DNA of 21,422 bases from a virus, in the IMG/VR virus record IMGVR_UViG_3300008459_000490, positions 1-21,422 of that record. One strand, written 5' to 3'. The notes beneath the pieces were generated by a model, which did not search any database, had not been told where the DNA came from, and was given only the letters and a program-made list of their open reading frames with translations. Positions 7,463-15,409 of this stretch are shown here, in pieces. A program made the position numbers and the translations under genes. How positions within the stretch are numbered: the stretch's first letter is position 1; every line of letters begins with the position of its first letter.

Positions 7463-8655
7463 TAGCCAGCCATGAGCAGAGAGCCGACAGCCAAGCGGGT
7501 CTGCACTGTCGCGCCATTGGTGAAGCCGACACGCATATAGCGCCAGCTCGGACGGTGAACAATCTCAGCGTATTGACCGCCACCAGTTACAGCAGCAGTG
7601 GGCACAGCCTTAGCCCGCCGCCAGTTGGTGCCATCCCTGCTCACTTCCAACCAGAGGGTGCCTGATACGTCAGATTCAGCAGATATACGCGCTTCCATTG
7701 CATAGGTAGCAGCGTTAGCCATTGCTGTAGCGGTAGCGGTCACGGTCAAATCGCGCGATGTGCCGGTAAATGTGGCGTTAGCAGCCAACAGGGTAGAGGT
7801 GTCGTCATACCAGATACCAGCGCCAGCAGTGAAGCCGACGCGAGCAGTACCAGCAGCCAGAGCGCCTGCGTGGGTAATCGGCTGGTTTCCGCTAATCTGC
7901 GCGCCAGGTATCGGCTCTGTGGCGTAAGTGCCCGGAATCATCGTCCACACCTGAGTGCCAGAAGTCCAAGCGGTTGCGCGGACTCGGAAGAAGGTCAGCG
8001 CGTTTACAGACAGTTCCCACGCATAGGCTGGAGCAGCGCCTAGCACGCCGGTTGTGGTTTCAATCGTGTTTGCGTTGGAGCGGATAGCCTGAACGCCGAA
8101 CCAGTTTCCGTCTGTTCCGTTGGTGCTGTTCAGTGAGCCTTCAAACGTGACGTTTACACCCGCAAAAGTACCGGTGCAATGCAGCATCAGGTTAGAGAAG
8201 CGGGTTGTATTGATGAAGACCGTGCTAGTTGCGCTGGTAACGTTGCCCACTGTTGGGGCATAGCTGGCAGGCTTGGAGGCGACCTTCAAGCGGCCTTCTT
8301 CGTCCATCGTCAGAGTGTTTAAGTCACCATCTGCTACGGTTGTGGAGTCGCTATCCCTGCGCTTGGCTAGGATGATCTGACCTGCAGAGCCATCCACAAA
8401 AGGCGCATTGTGGTTCTGAATCGTGCCTGCAATAGTAGTCAGCAGAGTTTGAAGCGCGGCTAGAGTGGCATCAGTCGCCGCACCTGTAGGCAATGGGAGC
8501 GATGCAGCCGATACTGGAACAGCACCCACCACCGGAGCGGAGGCACCATCTGCGCCAAGGTCTAGCTTGAAGCGCTGGAAGTGGGCACCGCCCACATCAT
8601 CAGTAGCTACAGATGGCCCGCCAGTGCCAGGATTCAGGGTTACGTTGTCTGCCAT
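7462..8655 (-). CDS. Structural protein with two beta-sandwich repeats
   Basis: A 397-aa protein starting MADNVTLNPGTGGPSVATDD. An N-terminal segment (1-60) resembles those of phage head-fibre or collar proteins that sit beside portal genes. Two related domains follow: about residues 130-255 (VTFEGSLNSTNGTDGNWFGV ... FFRVRATAWTSGTQVW) and 288-395 (LWLEVSRDGTNWRRAKAVPT ... YMRVGFTNGA). Each has the strand, DG-N-W, strand, R-V-R/G pattern of a carbohydrate-binding or Ig-like beta-sandwich. No catalytic motif is seen. The ATG overlaps the portal stop by one base (TAATG) and has AAGGAG 8 bases upstream. Likely a virion protein; precise role unknown. Confidence 0.72.
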   Translation of the reverse strand: MADNVTLNPGTGGPSVATDDVGGAHFQRFKLDLGADGASAPVVGAVPVSAASLPLPTGAATDATLAALQTLLTTIAGTIQNHNAPFVDGSAGQIILAKRRDSDSTTVADGDLNTLTMDEEGRLKVASKPASYAPTVGNVTSATSTVFINTTRFSNLMLHCTGTFAGVNVTFEGSLNSTNGTDGNWFGVQAIRSNANTIETTTGVLGAAPAYAWELSVNALTFFRVRATAWTSGTQVWTMIPGTYATEPIPGAQISGNQPITHAGALAAGTARVGFTAGAGIWYDDTSTLLAANATFTGTSRDLTVTATATAMANAATYAMEARISAESDVSGTLWLEVSRDGTNWRRAKAVPTAAVTGGGQYAEIVHRPSWRYMRVGFTNGATVQTRLAVGSLLMAG

Positions 8656-10946
8656 TAGATAACTCCTTGTGCGCGGCCTTGGGCGTCACGTACGATTTGC
8701 TTGGGTCGTGCCATCGTCTCGGCCATTTGGCTGATTGCTGCGATGGTTTGGGCGTGCATCTGTGCGAGCTGGTCGATAGGGTTAGGCTGTCCAAGTGCTT
8801 CAGCGTCACCCACTGCGGCCATCAGTTCATCGCCGCTCTGCTCGCTACCAATCTGAGCAATACGCAGCTTGACCCGCGCTTCAAGTTCAGCCTTCTTCCA
8901 TTCAAGCTCCATGCGCTGTTGTTCCATGTACTGCTCAAACTCAGCTTTTTGGCGCTCGCGTTCAGCGTCTCGGGCATCGTTAGCCGCTTGCAGTTCAAGG
9001 TTTGCCTGCACTTCTTGCAGCTTGGCCTGAGCGCGGACTTGCTCAATCTGCATGTCGGCTTGGAGCTTCTGCTGTGCCTGTTGCTGTGTGGCTTGCAGCT
9101 TCATCTGCTCCACTTGCAGAGCTGGGTCAGGCTTCGGAGGCTGGGGAGGCAGCTTGCTAGGGTCTTGGATGAAGTTCTGCACATCCTTGAAGCCAGCGTT
9201 TTCAATGATCTTTGCGCCCGTGTGGTACAGGTGAGCGGGTGTAGCGAGACCCATTGCCATGCCTGCTTGTTGCAGTTGCAGAATCATGGTCAGCATCTGA
9301 GATTGAGCCTGTTTGTCGCCAGTGCCCAGACCTACATTGATAGTCATGTCGTACTGATCGCGCCACTCTTGCGGGTCGTACTCCACGAACTCGTCGCGCA
9401 GCTTGAAAGACAGCTTTTGCATTTCGCCATCAGTGAGCAGCTTCAGAATGCCTTGGAAAATCGGCTTCACCAGCGTCTCAGCGAAGATGCGCGCTATCAA
9501 TTCGATACGCTGCATGGCTGCTGTCTGGTCGATCTGTCGGCCTGTTGCGGTGTTGTTCAGGCTGTCAGGGTTCAGACCCATCGAAGTACGAGAAACACCG
9601 GTGCGGTTCTCTCTCATACCCTGCACGTAGTCCAGCATCGGCATAGCAGCAGCACCTGCAAAGCTGGTGATTTCCTCCGTCACAGCATCCACAGAGCGCA
9701 TACGCACAATGCCGCCGATACGAGAGTCCAGCAGGTCGTCCAAGTTCGCCATTGGCGTGCCGTTGGCGTCTGTGAGCAGCTTCTTGCGGGGGTTTGTGGT
9801 CAGCTTCAGGTTGTCCAGCGTTCCACGGAGAATCTCGGTGTGCAGCTTCTGAATGTCGCCCACCAAGTCTTCAATGGACATGCCATCCCAGCGGTGAGGG
9901 TTCAGCACCGGCGAAGTGGTCGCAATCGGAACGTGCGAGACAACCTCAGTGTCAAGAATCTTGTCACGCAGTCGGGTAACTTTCACCCGCTCTGCGATAC
10001 CGTCGCCATCAATATCCGCTAGGACGTACTCAATACGCAACCAACCATAAGTAATGTCGTCTTGGTCGTCGTTCTCAGTGCGAGAGAAGCCGCCGTTGTC
10101 CTGGCGATCTACCGTCATCAAGCGGTCTTCGTCTGCATCTACCTCTACGTCAGAGGCTTTCAGTTCATCAGGCGTAGCTTTCAAGCCCATTGCCTTGATG
10201 TCGCTGGAACTGACGTATTTCAGACGCGCCACATACGGGCAATCTGCCAATAGTGGGCTAGTCCAGTCCTTCTCAATGAGCAAGTGCGCCGGATTGAAGG
10301 CTTCTACCTTGCAAATCGTGCGCTTTTCAGTGGTCTTGATGCGTCCGGTGTAGTGCGTAACCGGCTGGAGGATGACGCCACCCATACCATCAGGCATTGG
10401 GTTCATCAGTGGCTGACCATCTTCCCCAATAGCTGGCTCAGGGTTGGCATATTCCAGCTCTCCACCCTCTTGCAGCAACATGGCGAGCATTTCCTCACTC
10501 GCGCCCTTAAACGGCTGGCTGCTAACAACTTCTTGCGATTCTTTGTACCAGTGAACAGCGCAGTTCTTGACGGATAGCGCGTCTTTGATGGCGGTGTAGA
10601 GGACTAGAAAGCCGTTGTTCTGTTTGTAGAACACGTAATTGCAAGCGTCGGTTGCTTGCTCTGCGCCTTTCACTTCATTGGCCTTGGTAGGCTCAAAAGC
10701 TACGGCTTTGTCAGTGCTGGTGAAGGTGTTGAGCAGTGATGGAAGAATCCACTCCACAGAGTCTTGTACGTCAGAGGCGACAACATCACTCCACCCTTCC
10801 TGCTCATTGCCGTATGGAAGGCGGTGATAAGCGCGCATAGCCCGTTCTCGGGCGTCTCCAAGCTCACCATGCACGTAATGACCGGCTGCACTCTCTTTGC
10901 GCTGCAATAACTCCAGCAGCTCGTCGTCGCTAATTTTCTTCGACAT
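8655..10946 (-). CDS. Portal protein
   Basis: A 763-aa protein, the size of P22-type portals. Recognisable blocks: WSDVVASDVQDSVEWILPSL near residue 55-75, PHRWDGMSIEDLVGDIQKLH in the middle, LDDLLDSRIGGIVRM at residues 401-416, and NTATGRQIDQTAAMQRIELI further on. The last 170 residues form a long Gln/Ala/Glu coiled coil rich in QQQAQQKLQ. It forms the dodecameric ring for DNA entry and exit at one capsid vertex and the docking site for the terminase. GGAG lies 7 bases ahead of the ATG. It is the first gene of the virion operon, next to the terminase. A diverged copy of residues 402-416 recurs at 20043-20087. Confidence 0.92.
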   Translation of the reverse strand: MSKKISDDELLELLQRKESAAGHYVHGELGDARERAMRAYHRLPYGNEQEGWSDVVASDVQDSVEWILPSLLNTFTSTDKAVAFEPTKANEVKGAEQATDACNYVFYKQNNGFLVLYTAIKDALSVKNCAVHWYKESQEVVSSQPFKGASEEMLAMLLQEGGELEYANPEPAIGEDGQPLMNPMPDGMGGVILQPVTHYTGRIKTTEKRTICKVEAFNPAHLLIEKDWTSPLLADCPYVARLKYVSSSDIKAMGLKATPDELKASDVEVDADEDRLMTVDRQDNGGFSRTENDDQDDITYGWLRIEYVLADIDGDGIAERVKVTRLRDKILDTEVVSHVPIATTSPVLNPHRWDGMSIEDLVGDIQKLHTEILRGTLDNLKLTTNPRKKLLTDANGTPMANLDDLLDSRIGGIVRMRSVDAVTEEITSFAGAAAMPMLDYVQGMRENRTGVSRTSMGLNPDSLNNTATGRQIDQTAAMQRIELIARIFAETLVKPIFQGILKLLTDGEMQKLSFKLRDEFVEYDPQEWRDQYDMTINVGLGTGDKQAQSQMLTMILQLQQAGMAMGLATPAHLYHTGAKIIENAGFKDVQNFIQDPSKLPPQPPKPDPALQVEQMKLQATQQQAQQKLQADMQIEQVRAQAKLQEVQANLELQAANDARDAERERQKAEFEQYMEQQRMELEWKKAELEARVKLRIAQIGSEQSGDELMAAVGDAEALGQPNPIDQLAQMHAQTIAAISQMAETMARPKQIVRDAQGRAQGVI

Positions 10947-10958
10947 AGGTTCTCCAGC

Positions 10959-10986
10959 GCTATCACAGCGTTTGGCCTATTGTCAA
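10959..10986 (-). promoter_or_regulatory. Possible sigma70 promoter ahead of the portal gene
   Basis: In the 54-base gap before the portal gene the minus strand holds a perfect TTGACA (10981-10986), followed after 16-17 bases by GATAGC/ATAGCG, a poor -10. The good -35 overlaps the end of the 27-base repeat described separately. Such a site could allow activator-dependent late transcription, but the weak -10 keeps this uncertain. Confidence 0.3.
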
Positions 10987-11000
10987 AAGTGGTAAAGCGG
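10974..11000 (-). repeat. Direct repeat copy 2, directly after the large terminase stop
   Basis: The 15 bases CCGCTTTACCACTTT (minus strand, 11000-10986) are identical to 13609-13595. Including the stop codon and the following GA-AATAG, 24 of 27 positions agree. Both copies begin at the very next base after a stop codon. Confidence 0.8.
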
Positions 11001-12254
11001 CTAGGTGATGTAGCGCTTCTTGTAGGCAATCGGCTTCATGCTTCCTCCGCTATTGCTCAGACTGTCGGCAACGATGGCGGCATAACGGAAGGCGTCAGCA
11101 CCGTGCGAATACTCGTCGTGCAATGGGCCGGAAGCCTCTAGCGTCTGTTTGTTGATGTGGCGTCGATAGCGCTTCAAGCACTCAATCAGCCGTGCGGCCT
11201 TGGTCTTGTCGAAGTAGATGCGGTTGAATGTCATGCGAGCAGCACGAATCCCCGCTTCAATCTCCATGTTTGGCGTCTGTTCGATAGAGCATCCAAGCGC
11301 TTCCATGATCTCCTGAGCGCTCTTGCCGGTCTTGAAGTCCTTGGTAAACCCATCGTGCGGCAGGTAGTGCGTGCCCCAATTGAGCGGCATGTTCTTTAGC
11401 TGGCGCACGTAGTCATCTAGTGTCCGATGGCTGTCCTCGATGTAGTCCACGATACGCAGCTCAGAAGCCGAGCGCTGCACCAGAATGATGGACATAGAGT
11501 CATTCCAGCCCAAGTCCCAGATGGCGTGTGTCTTCAGTAGTGGGTCGGCAGGCACATCCCTGATGCGTCCGTCACGTTCAGCAGCGGCCATTTCCTCGAA
11601 GTAGATAGCACCGGTTACAGCAGGTAAGCATTTCCCCTCCCAGATGTGCCGGTACTCCTCTGGTTTCATTGTGGCTTGGGCGTGAAGTCGCTCGGCCTCT
11701 AGCACCTTGGGGAAGTGGTAGTTGTCGTTGTAATTCATCTCCACCATCACACAACTTGGCGGGGGATTGAGAACAAAGCGCCGGTATGTTTCGTCAGTTT
11801 CAAGCTGGGGATTGAAAGTAAGCCAAATCTCAGAGTTCTCTGCGCGGATAGTTGGTATCAATATGTCCCAACTGCGCTTGCTGATGCTCTGCGCCTCCTC
11901 TACCCAGCAATGAGTAACGCCTTCAAAGCTCTTCAAAGAGTCGCTGGTTTCATTGCTCAGACCGGAGAAATAGAACTCAGTGCCATTCTTACCCTTGATT
12001 TCAGTCTGAAGTACCTCGTAGAAGTCAGCCAGGCCCATTGAACTGATCTGATCTGCCAAAAGCTGATGCACAGACTGTTGAATGGACTTCTGCACCTCTC
12101 GGGCGCACAAGACACGTATCTTGCGATTAGCACCAATGGCAAGCAATGCCCGCGCAAACCCCCAAGACTTACCCGAACCGCGCCCACCATAAGCTCCCTT
12201 GATGCGAGCCGGTTCAAACAGAAACTTGAGCTTTTCAGGGAATTCGATTGCCAT
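11001..12254 (-). CDS. terL: Terminase large subunit
   Basis: A 417-aa packaging motor. The ATPase half shows Walker A GGRGSGKS (residues 23-30), Walker B-like CWVEEA (116-121) with the catalytic Glu, and a WLTFNP coupling motif (144-149). The nuclease half shows WDLGWND (about 246-252), PHDG (299-302) and HGADAFRY (384-391), giving the acidic residues of the RNase H-like fold that cuts the concatemer. It works with the small subunit and the portal. The start overlaps the end of the small subunit gene by 20 bases, and length is normal. No frameshift or missing motif. Confidence 0.95.
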   Translation of the reverse strand: MAIEFPEKLKFLFEPARIKGAYGGRGSGKSWGFARALLAIGANRKIRVLCAREVQKSIQQSVHQLLADQISSMGLADFYEVLQTEIKGKNGTEFYFSGLSNETSDSLKSFEGVTHCWVEEAQSISKRSWDILIPTIRAENSEIWLTFNPQLETDETYRRFVLNPPPSCVMVEMNYNDNYHFPKVLEAERLHAQATMKPEEYRHIWEGKCLPAVTGAIYFEEMAAAERDGRIRDVPADPLLKTHAIWDLGWNDSMSIILVQRSASELRIVDYIEDSHRTLDDYVRQLKNMPLNWGTHYLPHDGFTKDFKTGKSAQEIMEALGCSIEQTPNMEIEAGIRAARMTFNRIYFDKTKAARLIECLKRYRRHINKQTLEASGPLHDEYSHGADAFRYAAIVADSLSNSGGSMKPIAYKKRYIT

Positions 12255-12495
12255 CAGCAGACCTAAAAACTATCTCAAGCGATGACTTAATGGGGTTTTC
12301 ATCGTCTCCCGACAACTGAACCGCACTCAGATCAGGTATTGACTTGCGAAGAAGAATCTCAATTGCCTTCATCCGTGACATGGATAGCTCAGAGTCATCG
12401 CTAAGTGCATGATCTTGCAAGCGATTTATCAACTGACTGGTCTTGATCTTCAGTCGTATTTCATCGCTATGGAGCTTGTTCAAACGTGCCGCCAT
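12235..12495 (-). CDS. terS: Terminase small subunit-like protein
   Basis: An 86-aa protein, MAARLNKLHSDEIRLKIKTS onward, containing a helix-rich SQLINRLQDHAL segment and MKAIEILLRKSIPDLSAVQL, a pattern common in short proteins directly upstream of terL in Burkholderiales prophages. It would recognise the packaging site and load TerL. The longer open frame upstream is inside the endonuclease gene. The ATG at 12495 is preferred because it lies one base after that gene's stop (TGATATG) and has AAGG six bases upstream. No classical helix-turn-helix is obvious, so the call rests mainly on position and pattern. Confidence 0.68.
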   Translation of the reverse strand: MAARLNKLHSDEIRLKIKTSQLINRLQDHALSDDSELSMSRMKAIEILLRKSIPDLSAVQLSGDDENPIKSSLEIVFRSADGNRIP

Positions 12496-12496
12496 A

Positions 12497-13102
12497 TCAA
12501 GCCTTGTTCTTTCCAGCTCGGCGGTATCTCTGCTCGCACAGCCTAGAGCAACAGACAGCCTTTGCGCTCTTTGTGTCAAAAGAAGAACCGCACTCTTTGC
12601 ATGTGCATGTGCGCAATTGGTGCAATCTGATTGCGCCTGCTGCTCCCAGCTTTCTCATGTGCTCTTGACCAGCACTTGTAAGCTTCCAAGCCTCAAACTC
12701 TTTCCTTGGGCCTTTTACTCCGCGCTTCCCCTTCATTCGACCCTTAGCAAGTGCTTCGCGCTGTGCTTCGTTGGCAACATGACCAGATGCGCCCTCGCCT
12801 CCAGCGGTTAGATTTACGAGACTAGCGCCCGAGTCCTTCAACATCTTTATGTGCGCAACCTCCAAGGCAAAAGCCTCGTACTCGCTAATGCATGGATAGA
12901 CCTGAACAAGGATGTTCTCCTTGCCGTACTTAGAAACTATGTTTTTGTGCCAATCTGTTCTGCGGGACGGGCTGAAGTCGTATGCCCTGCGCCTAAGTCC
13001 TTTGCCGACATAGAACGTAGACCCATCCGGCTTCTTGTGGTGATAGACGCAAAATGGAAAGCTCTCCATTAGCTTCTGTGCGCATACCTCAGTGAGTGCC
13101 AT
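12497..13102 (-). CDS. GIY-YIG endonuclease with C-terminal zinc finger
   Basis: A 201-aa protein. The GIY-YIG module is residues 16-100: FCVYHHKKPDGSTFYVGKG supplies the two strands (CVY and YVG replace GIY and YIG), with basic residues at 37-39 and the expected catalytic Glu in ALEVAHI (about 81), then VNLTAGGEG. A Gly/Lys-rich linker (KGRMKGKRGVKG) and helix resemble DNA-binding modules of homing nucleases. The end has CTCKECG ... CCSRLC, a likely zinc finger. The ATG at 13102 overlaps the stop of the 55-aa ORF by one base; a GTG at 13105 is possible. It sits inside the packaging operon, either as a homing element or as a cleavage helper for packaging. Confidence 0.85.
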   Translation of the reverse strand: MALTEVCAQKLMESFPFCVYHHKKPDGSTFYVGKGLRRRAYDFSPSRRTDWHKNIVSKYGKENILVQVYPCISEYEAFALEVAHIKMLKDSGASLVNLTAGGEGASGHVANEAQREALAKGRMKGKRGVKGPRKEFEAWKLTSAGQEHMRKLGAAGAIRLHQLRTCTCKECGSSFDTKSAKAVCCSRLCEQRYRRAGKNKA

Positions 13103-13269
13103 CACTCCACCTGCCTTTGTGGGCCTTGCGCTATGTCGTGCGCTTGGTAGCCTTGGTGCGTTACCTTGTGGCGAGCCTGATAGCCTAGAGGTGTGCGGAT
13201 AAGCTCAAACTTGGCGTGATATGCAGCCAGTGCAGCTTTTAGCTTTTCGTCTAGCTCTTGCTTGGTCAT
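13102..13269 (-). CDS. Small hypothetical protein (55 aa) leading the packaging cassette
   Basis: A 55-aa ORF: MTKQELDEKLKAALAAYHAK, then FELIRTPLGYQARHKVTHQG and a short tail ending RQVE. It begins with a charged amphipathic helix. AAGGA six bases ahead of the ATG is a good ribosome site, and its TGA overlaps the ATG of the endonuclease (TGATG), which argues that it is translated. I do not recognise a family. It is the first ORF after the palindrome-bearing gap, so it probably marks the start of the packaging transcript. Confidence 0.65.
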   Translation of the reverse strand: MTKQELDEKLKAALAAYHAKFELIRTPLGYQARHKVTHQGYQAHDIAQGPQRQVE

Positions 13270-13301
13270 GTGAGTCCTTACGGGTGTTCACGGTTAATAA
13301 A

Positions 13302-13318
13302 TTGATGGCGGCCATCAA
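13302..13318 (-). promoter_or_regulatory. Inverted repeat: operator or hairpin ahead of the packaging cassette
   Basis: TTGATGGC and GCCATCAA flank a single central base. As DNA it is a perfect operator-like palindrome; as RNA it could fold as a 6-bp stem with a 5-base loop, followed by TTTATTAA, a weak terminator look. It lies 32 bases upstream of the 55-aa ORF. Confidence 0.45.
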
Positions 13319-13594
13319 GTAAACCGCCTGTCCTTTAGCTGCATCAACGTTGATTGATACACAAGCGGCTTACTTCATGAATGGAGCGCTTTGGGACTTG
13401 ACCTTTCGGCAGCGCTTCTGCCCTTCTCCACATTCAACGGCTGAGCATTGGGAATTGCTCGGATGTATCCACTCATTTAGCCGTGAGTGGCGCACCCGTA
13501 TTTGTGCGAATGATCGGCGCTATAAGTTGCAGAGCCACAATCCTTTTGCTCAAAAGCGCCAGTGTGGTGATTGCGCTCTGCCCCTCTATTCTCT

Positions 13595-13609
13595 AAAGTG
13601 GTAAAGCGG
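13595..13609 (-). repeat. Direct repeat copy 1, directly after the winged-helix gene stop
   Basis: CCGCTTTACCACTTT on the minus strand starts at the base after the TAA of the 94-aa gene and is identical to 11000-10986. The similarity continues for about nine more bases (GA-AATAG), with three mismatches in 27 overall counting the stop codon. Confidence 0.8.
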
Positions 13610-13894
13610 TTACCTCACATCAAAGATTGACCGCACACCCCGCAAGCAGTGGGCTACCTCTCCCACCATGCGGCCAGGTATCGTGTACTTGCTACGCCCA
13701 TGCTCATCCTCGTAGCGCTGGATTGCTCCGATGAATGTCAGGTTGAATAGTGCAGCTCGCACCTTGTTAACGACTATCCCCGTTTCCTCTGTGATGCTCT
13801 GACGGGTTTCAAAGCCGTGTTCTATGGCAGATAGAACCTGCCTCATGGTTGACATTGGTTTGACAAACTTAACCGGCTGGTTCTTCTTCAACAT
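13610..13894 (-). CDS. Small winged-helix DNA-binding protein
   Basis: A 94-aa protein beginning MLKKNQPVKFVKPMSTMRQV. Residues 15-75 read as a winged helix: helix MRQVLSAIEHGF, then TRQSITEETGIVVNKVRAAL (turn and recognition helix), then FIGAIQRYEDEHGRSKYTIP as the wing. It is the last gene of the early operon, directly before the non-coding gap, a place where lambdoid phages often keep a late regulator. A late-gene activator role is only a suggestion. A weak GGGGC lies ahead of the ATG. Confidence 0.7.
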   Translation of the reverse strand: MLKKNQPVKFVKPMSTMRQVLSAIEHGFETRQSITEETGIVVNKVRAALFNLTFIGAIQRYEDEHGRSKYTIPGRMVGEVAHCLRGVRSIFDVR

Positions 13895-13953
13895 GTCTTG
13901 CCCCTGCGTGGTGTAGTGATTGATGCGGGTGTATGGGCGGTAGGGATGGCTTA

Positions 13954-14445
13954 CTAAGCTACTTCTTCAAAAACACAGTCATTGACGCTTTTCATGCGCC
14001 CCTTGTTGGACAGAATCCGCTTGACGTTGGCGTTTGTGTGAGCAGTCACCCGTTGCAGTTGTGCATGGGTTACCTCCTTGAGCAAGTCGCCATAACCACT
14101 CACGACTTCGCGCAAGGTCGCCAGTTCTTCAGCCTTGAACGACTGAGCGCCGATCTTTTCCCAGCGATAGAGCGCGTCTGCCATTGCTTCCTGCGCCTTC
14201 TTGACGAAAGGCATTCCATCAATGCGGTAGAGCTTCACGACGCTTTCAATGCGGTTCAGGCACTCGAACATGGGTTGCCAGCACTCCCGCTTGTCCCAAT
14301 CGCCACGGCTTAGGCGGTCTAGCGCAGTGATGACGGGTGTCATCTGCTCGTTCCATTCCTCCTTGGTGAGCAGTGATGCTTGGTACTGAGCAAGTACAAG
14401 TGGATTGACCTTTGCCCATACCTTACGGTTGCATTTCTTTCTCAT
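13954..14445 (-). CDS. Hypothetical early-operon protein (163 aa)
   Basis: A basic, helix-rich protein (MRKKCNRKVWAKVNPLVLAQ...) with no recognised motif; it has conserved-looking Trp positions (GDWDKRECWQPMFECLNRIE) and a helical AEELATLREVVSGYGDLLKE segment. The frame is open further upstream, but the ATG at 14445 is preferred: AAAGGAG lies 9 bases ahead and the ATG overlaps the ninG stop by four bases (ATGA). Its place after ninG and before the small DNA-binding gene is where lambda-type phages carry late antitermination genes, but I see no Q-like signature. Function unknown. Confidence 0.75.
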   Translation of the reverse strand: MRKKCNRKVWAKVNPLVLAQYQASLLTKEEWNEQMTPVITALDRLSRGDWDKRECWQPMFECLNRIESVVKLYRIDGMPFVKKAQEAMADALYRWEKIGAQSFKAEELATLREVVSGYGDLLKEVTHAQLQRVTAHTNANVKRILSNKGRMKSVNDCVFEEVA

Positions 14446-15011
14446 TGCTGTAGCTCCTTTAGTTTCTTGCGGTATGTCTGTGTGATTTCTTTCAGTTCTT
14501 CGCGTGTCCATTTGTGCGGCTGGTTACTTGACTCCAGCGCTTCCACAGCCTCAAGCCCAATACGGGCAACAAGGCCAATGCGGTAGTCCACGGCACGCCC
14601 TGCGCCCCAGCGGTTACAAACTTTTCGTTGGGCATGCGCGTTGTCCTCATGAAATCGCAAATGGGCTGCACTTCCTGTTGACCTGTAGTGCCCGCAGTCA
14701 TACGCGCCACCCACTTCACCTGTTCCCAGCGGTTGACCGCAACAAATGCAAGGCTTGCCAGCGTCACGCGCCCTGATAAATGCGTTAAAAGCAATTTGTG
14801 CCTCCTTGATGTAGTCGGGTATCCGCTTAAGCGCTTCCTTGCGCTGGCGTAGATCGGCCTTCTCAGCCCTGATTACTTCACGGCTTCGCTTCCATTCCTC
14901 GCGCTCTAGCTTTGCGGCTTGGGCAGTGGCGTAACCGTCTATGCAGTCAGGGTGAATGCGCTGGCCTTCTTCTAGGCGGCGTTTGCAGTGGGGGCAGCGG
15001 GTGCGGTTCAT
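14442..15011 (-). CDS. ninG: NinG/Rap-like recombination protein
   Basis: A 189-aa protein with the NinG signature: N-terminal zinc-finger CPHCKRRLEEGQRIHPDC (residues 6-23), a Lys/Glu helical stretch, then CICCGQPLGTG and YDCGHYRSTGSAAHLRFHED with NAHAQRKVCNRW, the conserved His/Cys core of lambda NinG. In lambda it is a structure-specific nuclease acting on recombination intermediates. The ATG overlaps the ninB stop by four bases (ATGA), and its own stop overlaps the next start, so it is part of one coupled series. Length fits the family. No change in the core residues is visible. Confidence 0.9.
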   Translation of the reverse strand: MNRTRCPHCKRRLEEGQRIHPDCIDGYATAQAAKLEREEWKRSREVIRAEKADLRQRKEALKRIPDYIKEAQIAFNAFIRARDAGKPCICCGQPLGTGEVGGAYDCGHYRSTGSAAHLRFHEDNAHAQRKVCNRWGAGRAVDYRIGLVARIGLEAVEALESSNQPHKWTREELKEITQTYRKKLKELQQ

Positions 15012-15409
15012 GCATCCACCTCGCTGAACTTCACGCCCTTTTCAGCGCCGAATGCCTCCATGAGCGTCTGAAGCTCGGCCATCTCGCTCTTGGTCATCTG
15101 GGATGTGGATTGACCCAGCACGACAAAGCCGCCATCAATTCCAGGCACTACGTCCTGCTTTTTCAGCGCAGCAGTAAAAACGTGCTTCCAGTTATCAGGC
15201 GTCAACTTGCGGCCATACCACTCCACCTGTTCGCTGATTTCAGTCAGCATTGCCCAGAGCCGTGCGTTCTGCTCAAGGGAGCGCGTCTGAGGCTTCACAC
15301 TGAATTGCAGGCGGTGCCCTGCCATCAGATAAGCCTTGATGTGCGGCCATACTTCGCTGAGTGCGCTGTGGGCTTGCTGGGCGTTATAAAGGGCCAGAGT
15401 TGCTTTCAT
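15008..15409 (-). CDS. ninB: NinB-like single-strand DNA-binding recombination protein
   Basis: A 133-aa protein matching lambda NinB (Orf) in length and pattern: a strand LQFSVKPQTRSLEQNARLWA, then MLTEISEQVEWYGRKLTPDN and WKHVFTAAL, followed by a GFVVLGQSTSQMTKSEMAEL end. NinB binds single-stranded DNA and replaces host RecFOR functions in phage recombination. It is immediately upstream of ninG with a 4-base ATGA overlap, the lambdoid order. Its own ATG overlaps the stop of the 49-aa ORF in the same way. Confident. Confidence 0.9.
   Translation of the reverse strand: MKATLALYNAQQAHSALSEVWPHIKAYLMAGHRLQFSVKPQTRSLEQNARLWAMLTEISEQVEWYGRKLTPDNWKHVFTAALKKQDVVPGIDGGFVVLGQSTSQMTKSEMAELQTLMEAFGAEKGVKFSEVDA

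Larger units (their letters stand above)
13270..13609. other. Non-coding gap with two palindromes
   Basis: A 340-base stretch between the small winged-helix gene and the packaging cassette. I found no ORF with a ribosome site on either strand. It contains the direct repeat copy at its left-hand transcript entry (13595-13609), a 12-bp perfect palindrome ATCAACGTTGAT (13343-13354), and a 17-base inverted repeat TTGATGGC-C-GCCATCAA (13302-13318, minus) just ahead of the 55-aa ORF. No convincing -35/-10 pair is visible. It is the natural place for a late promoter or a terminator/antitermination site. Confidence 0.6.

Noticed and set aside
8613-10022. 469-aa plus-strand open frame antisense to the portal gene
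   Set aside because: The portal is unmistakable on the minus strand. The antisense frame has no ribosome site and reads as Leu/Cys/His-rich shadow sequence; it stays open through codon bias.
12499-12579. Longer start for the small terminase
   Set aside because: The extra codons lie in the endonuclease gene; the ATG at 12495 follows that gene's stop and has its own ribosome site.
13350-13604. 84-aa plus-strand frame in the gap
   Set aside because: Starts inside a palindrome at TTG, has no ribosome site, no family likeness, and lies alone against the transcription direction.
13490-13609. Minus-strand frame with Cys/His residues right after the 94-aa gene
   Set aside because: No usable start codon in the frame, so not called as a gene.
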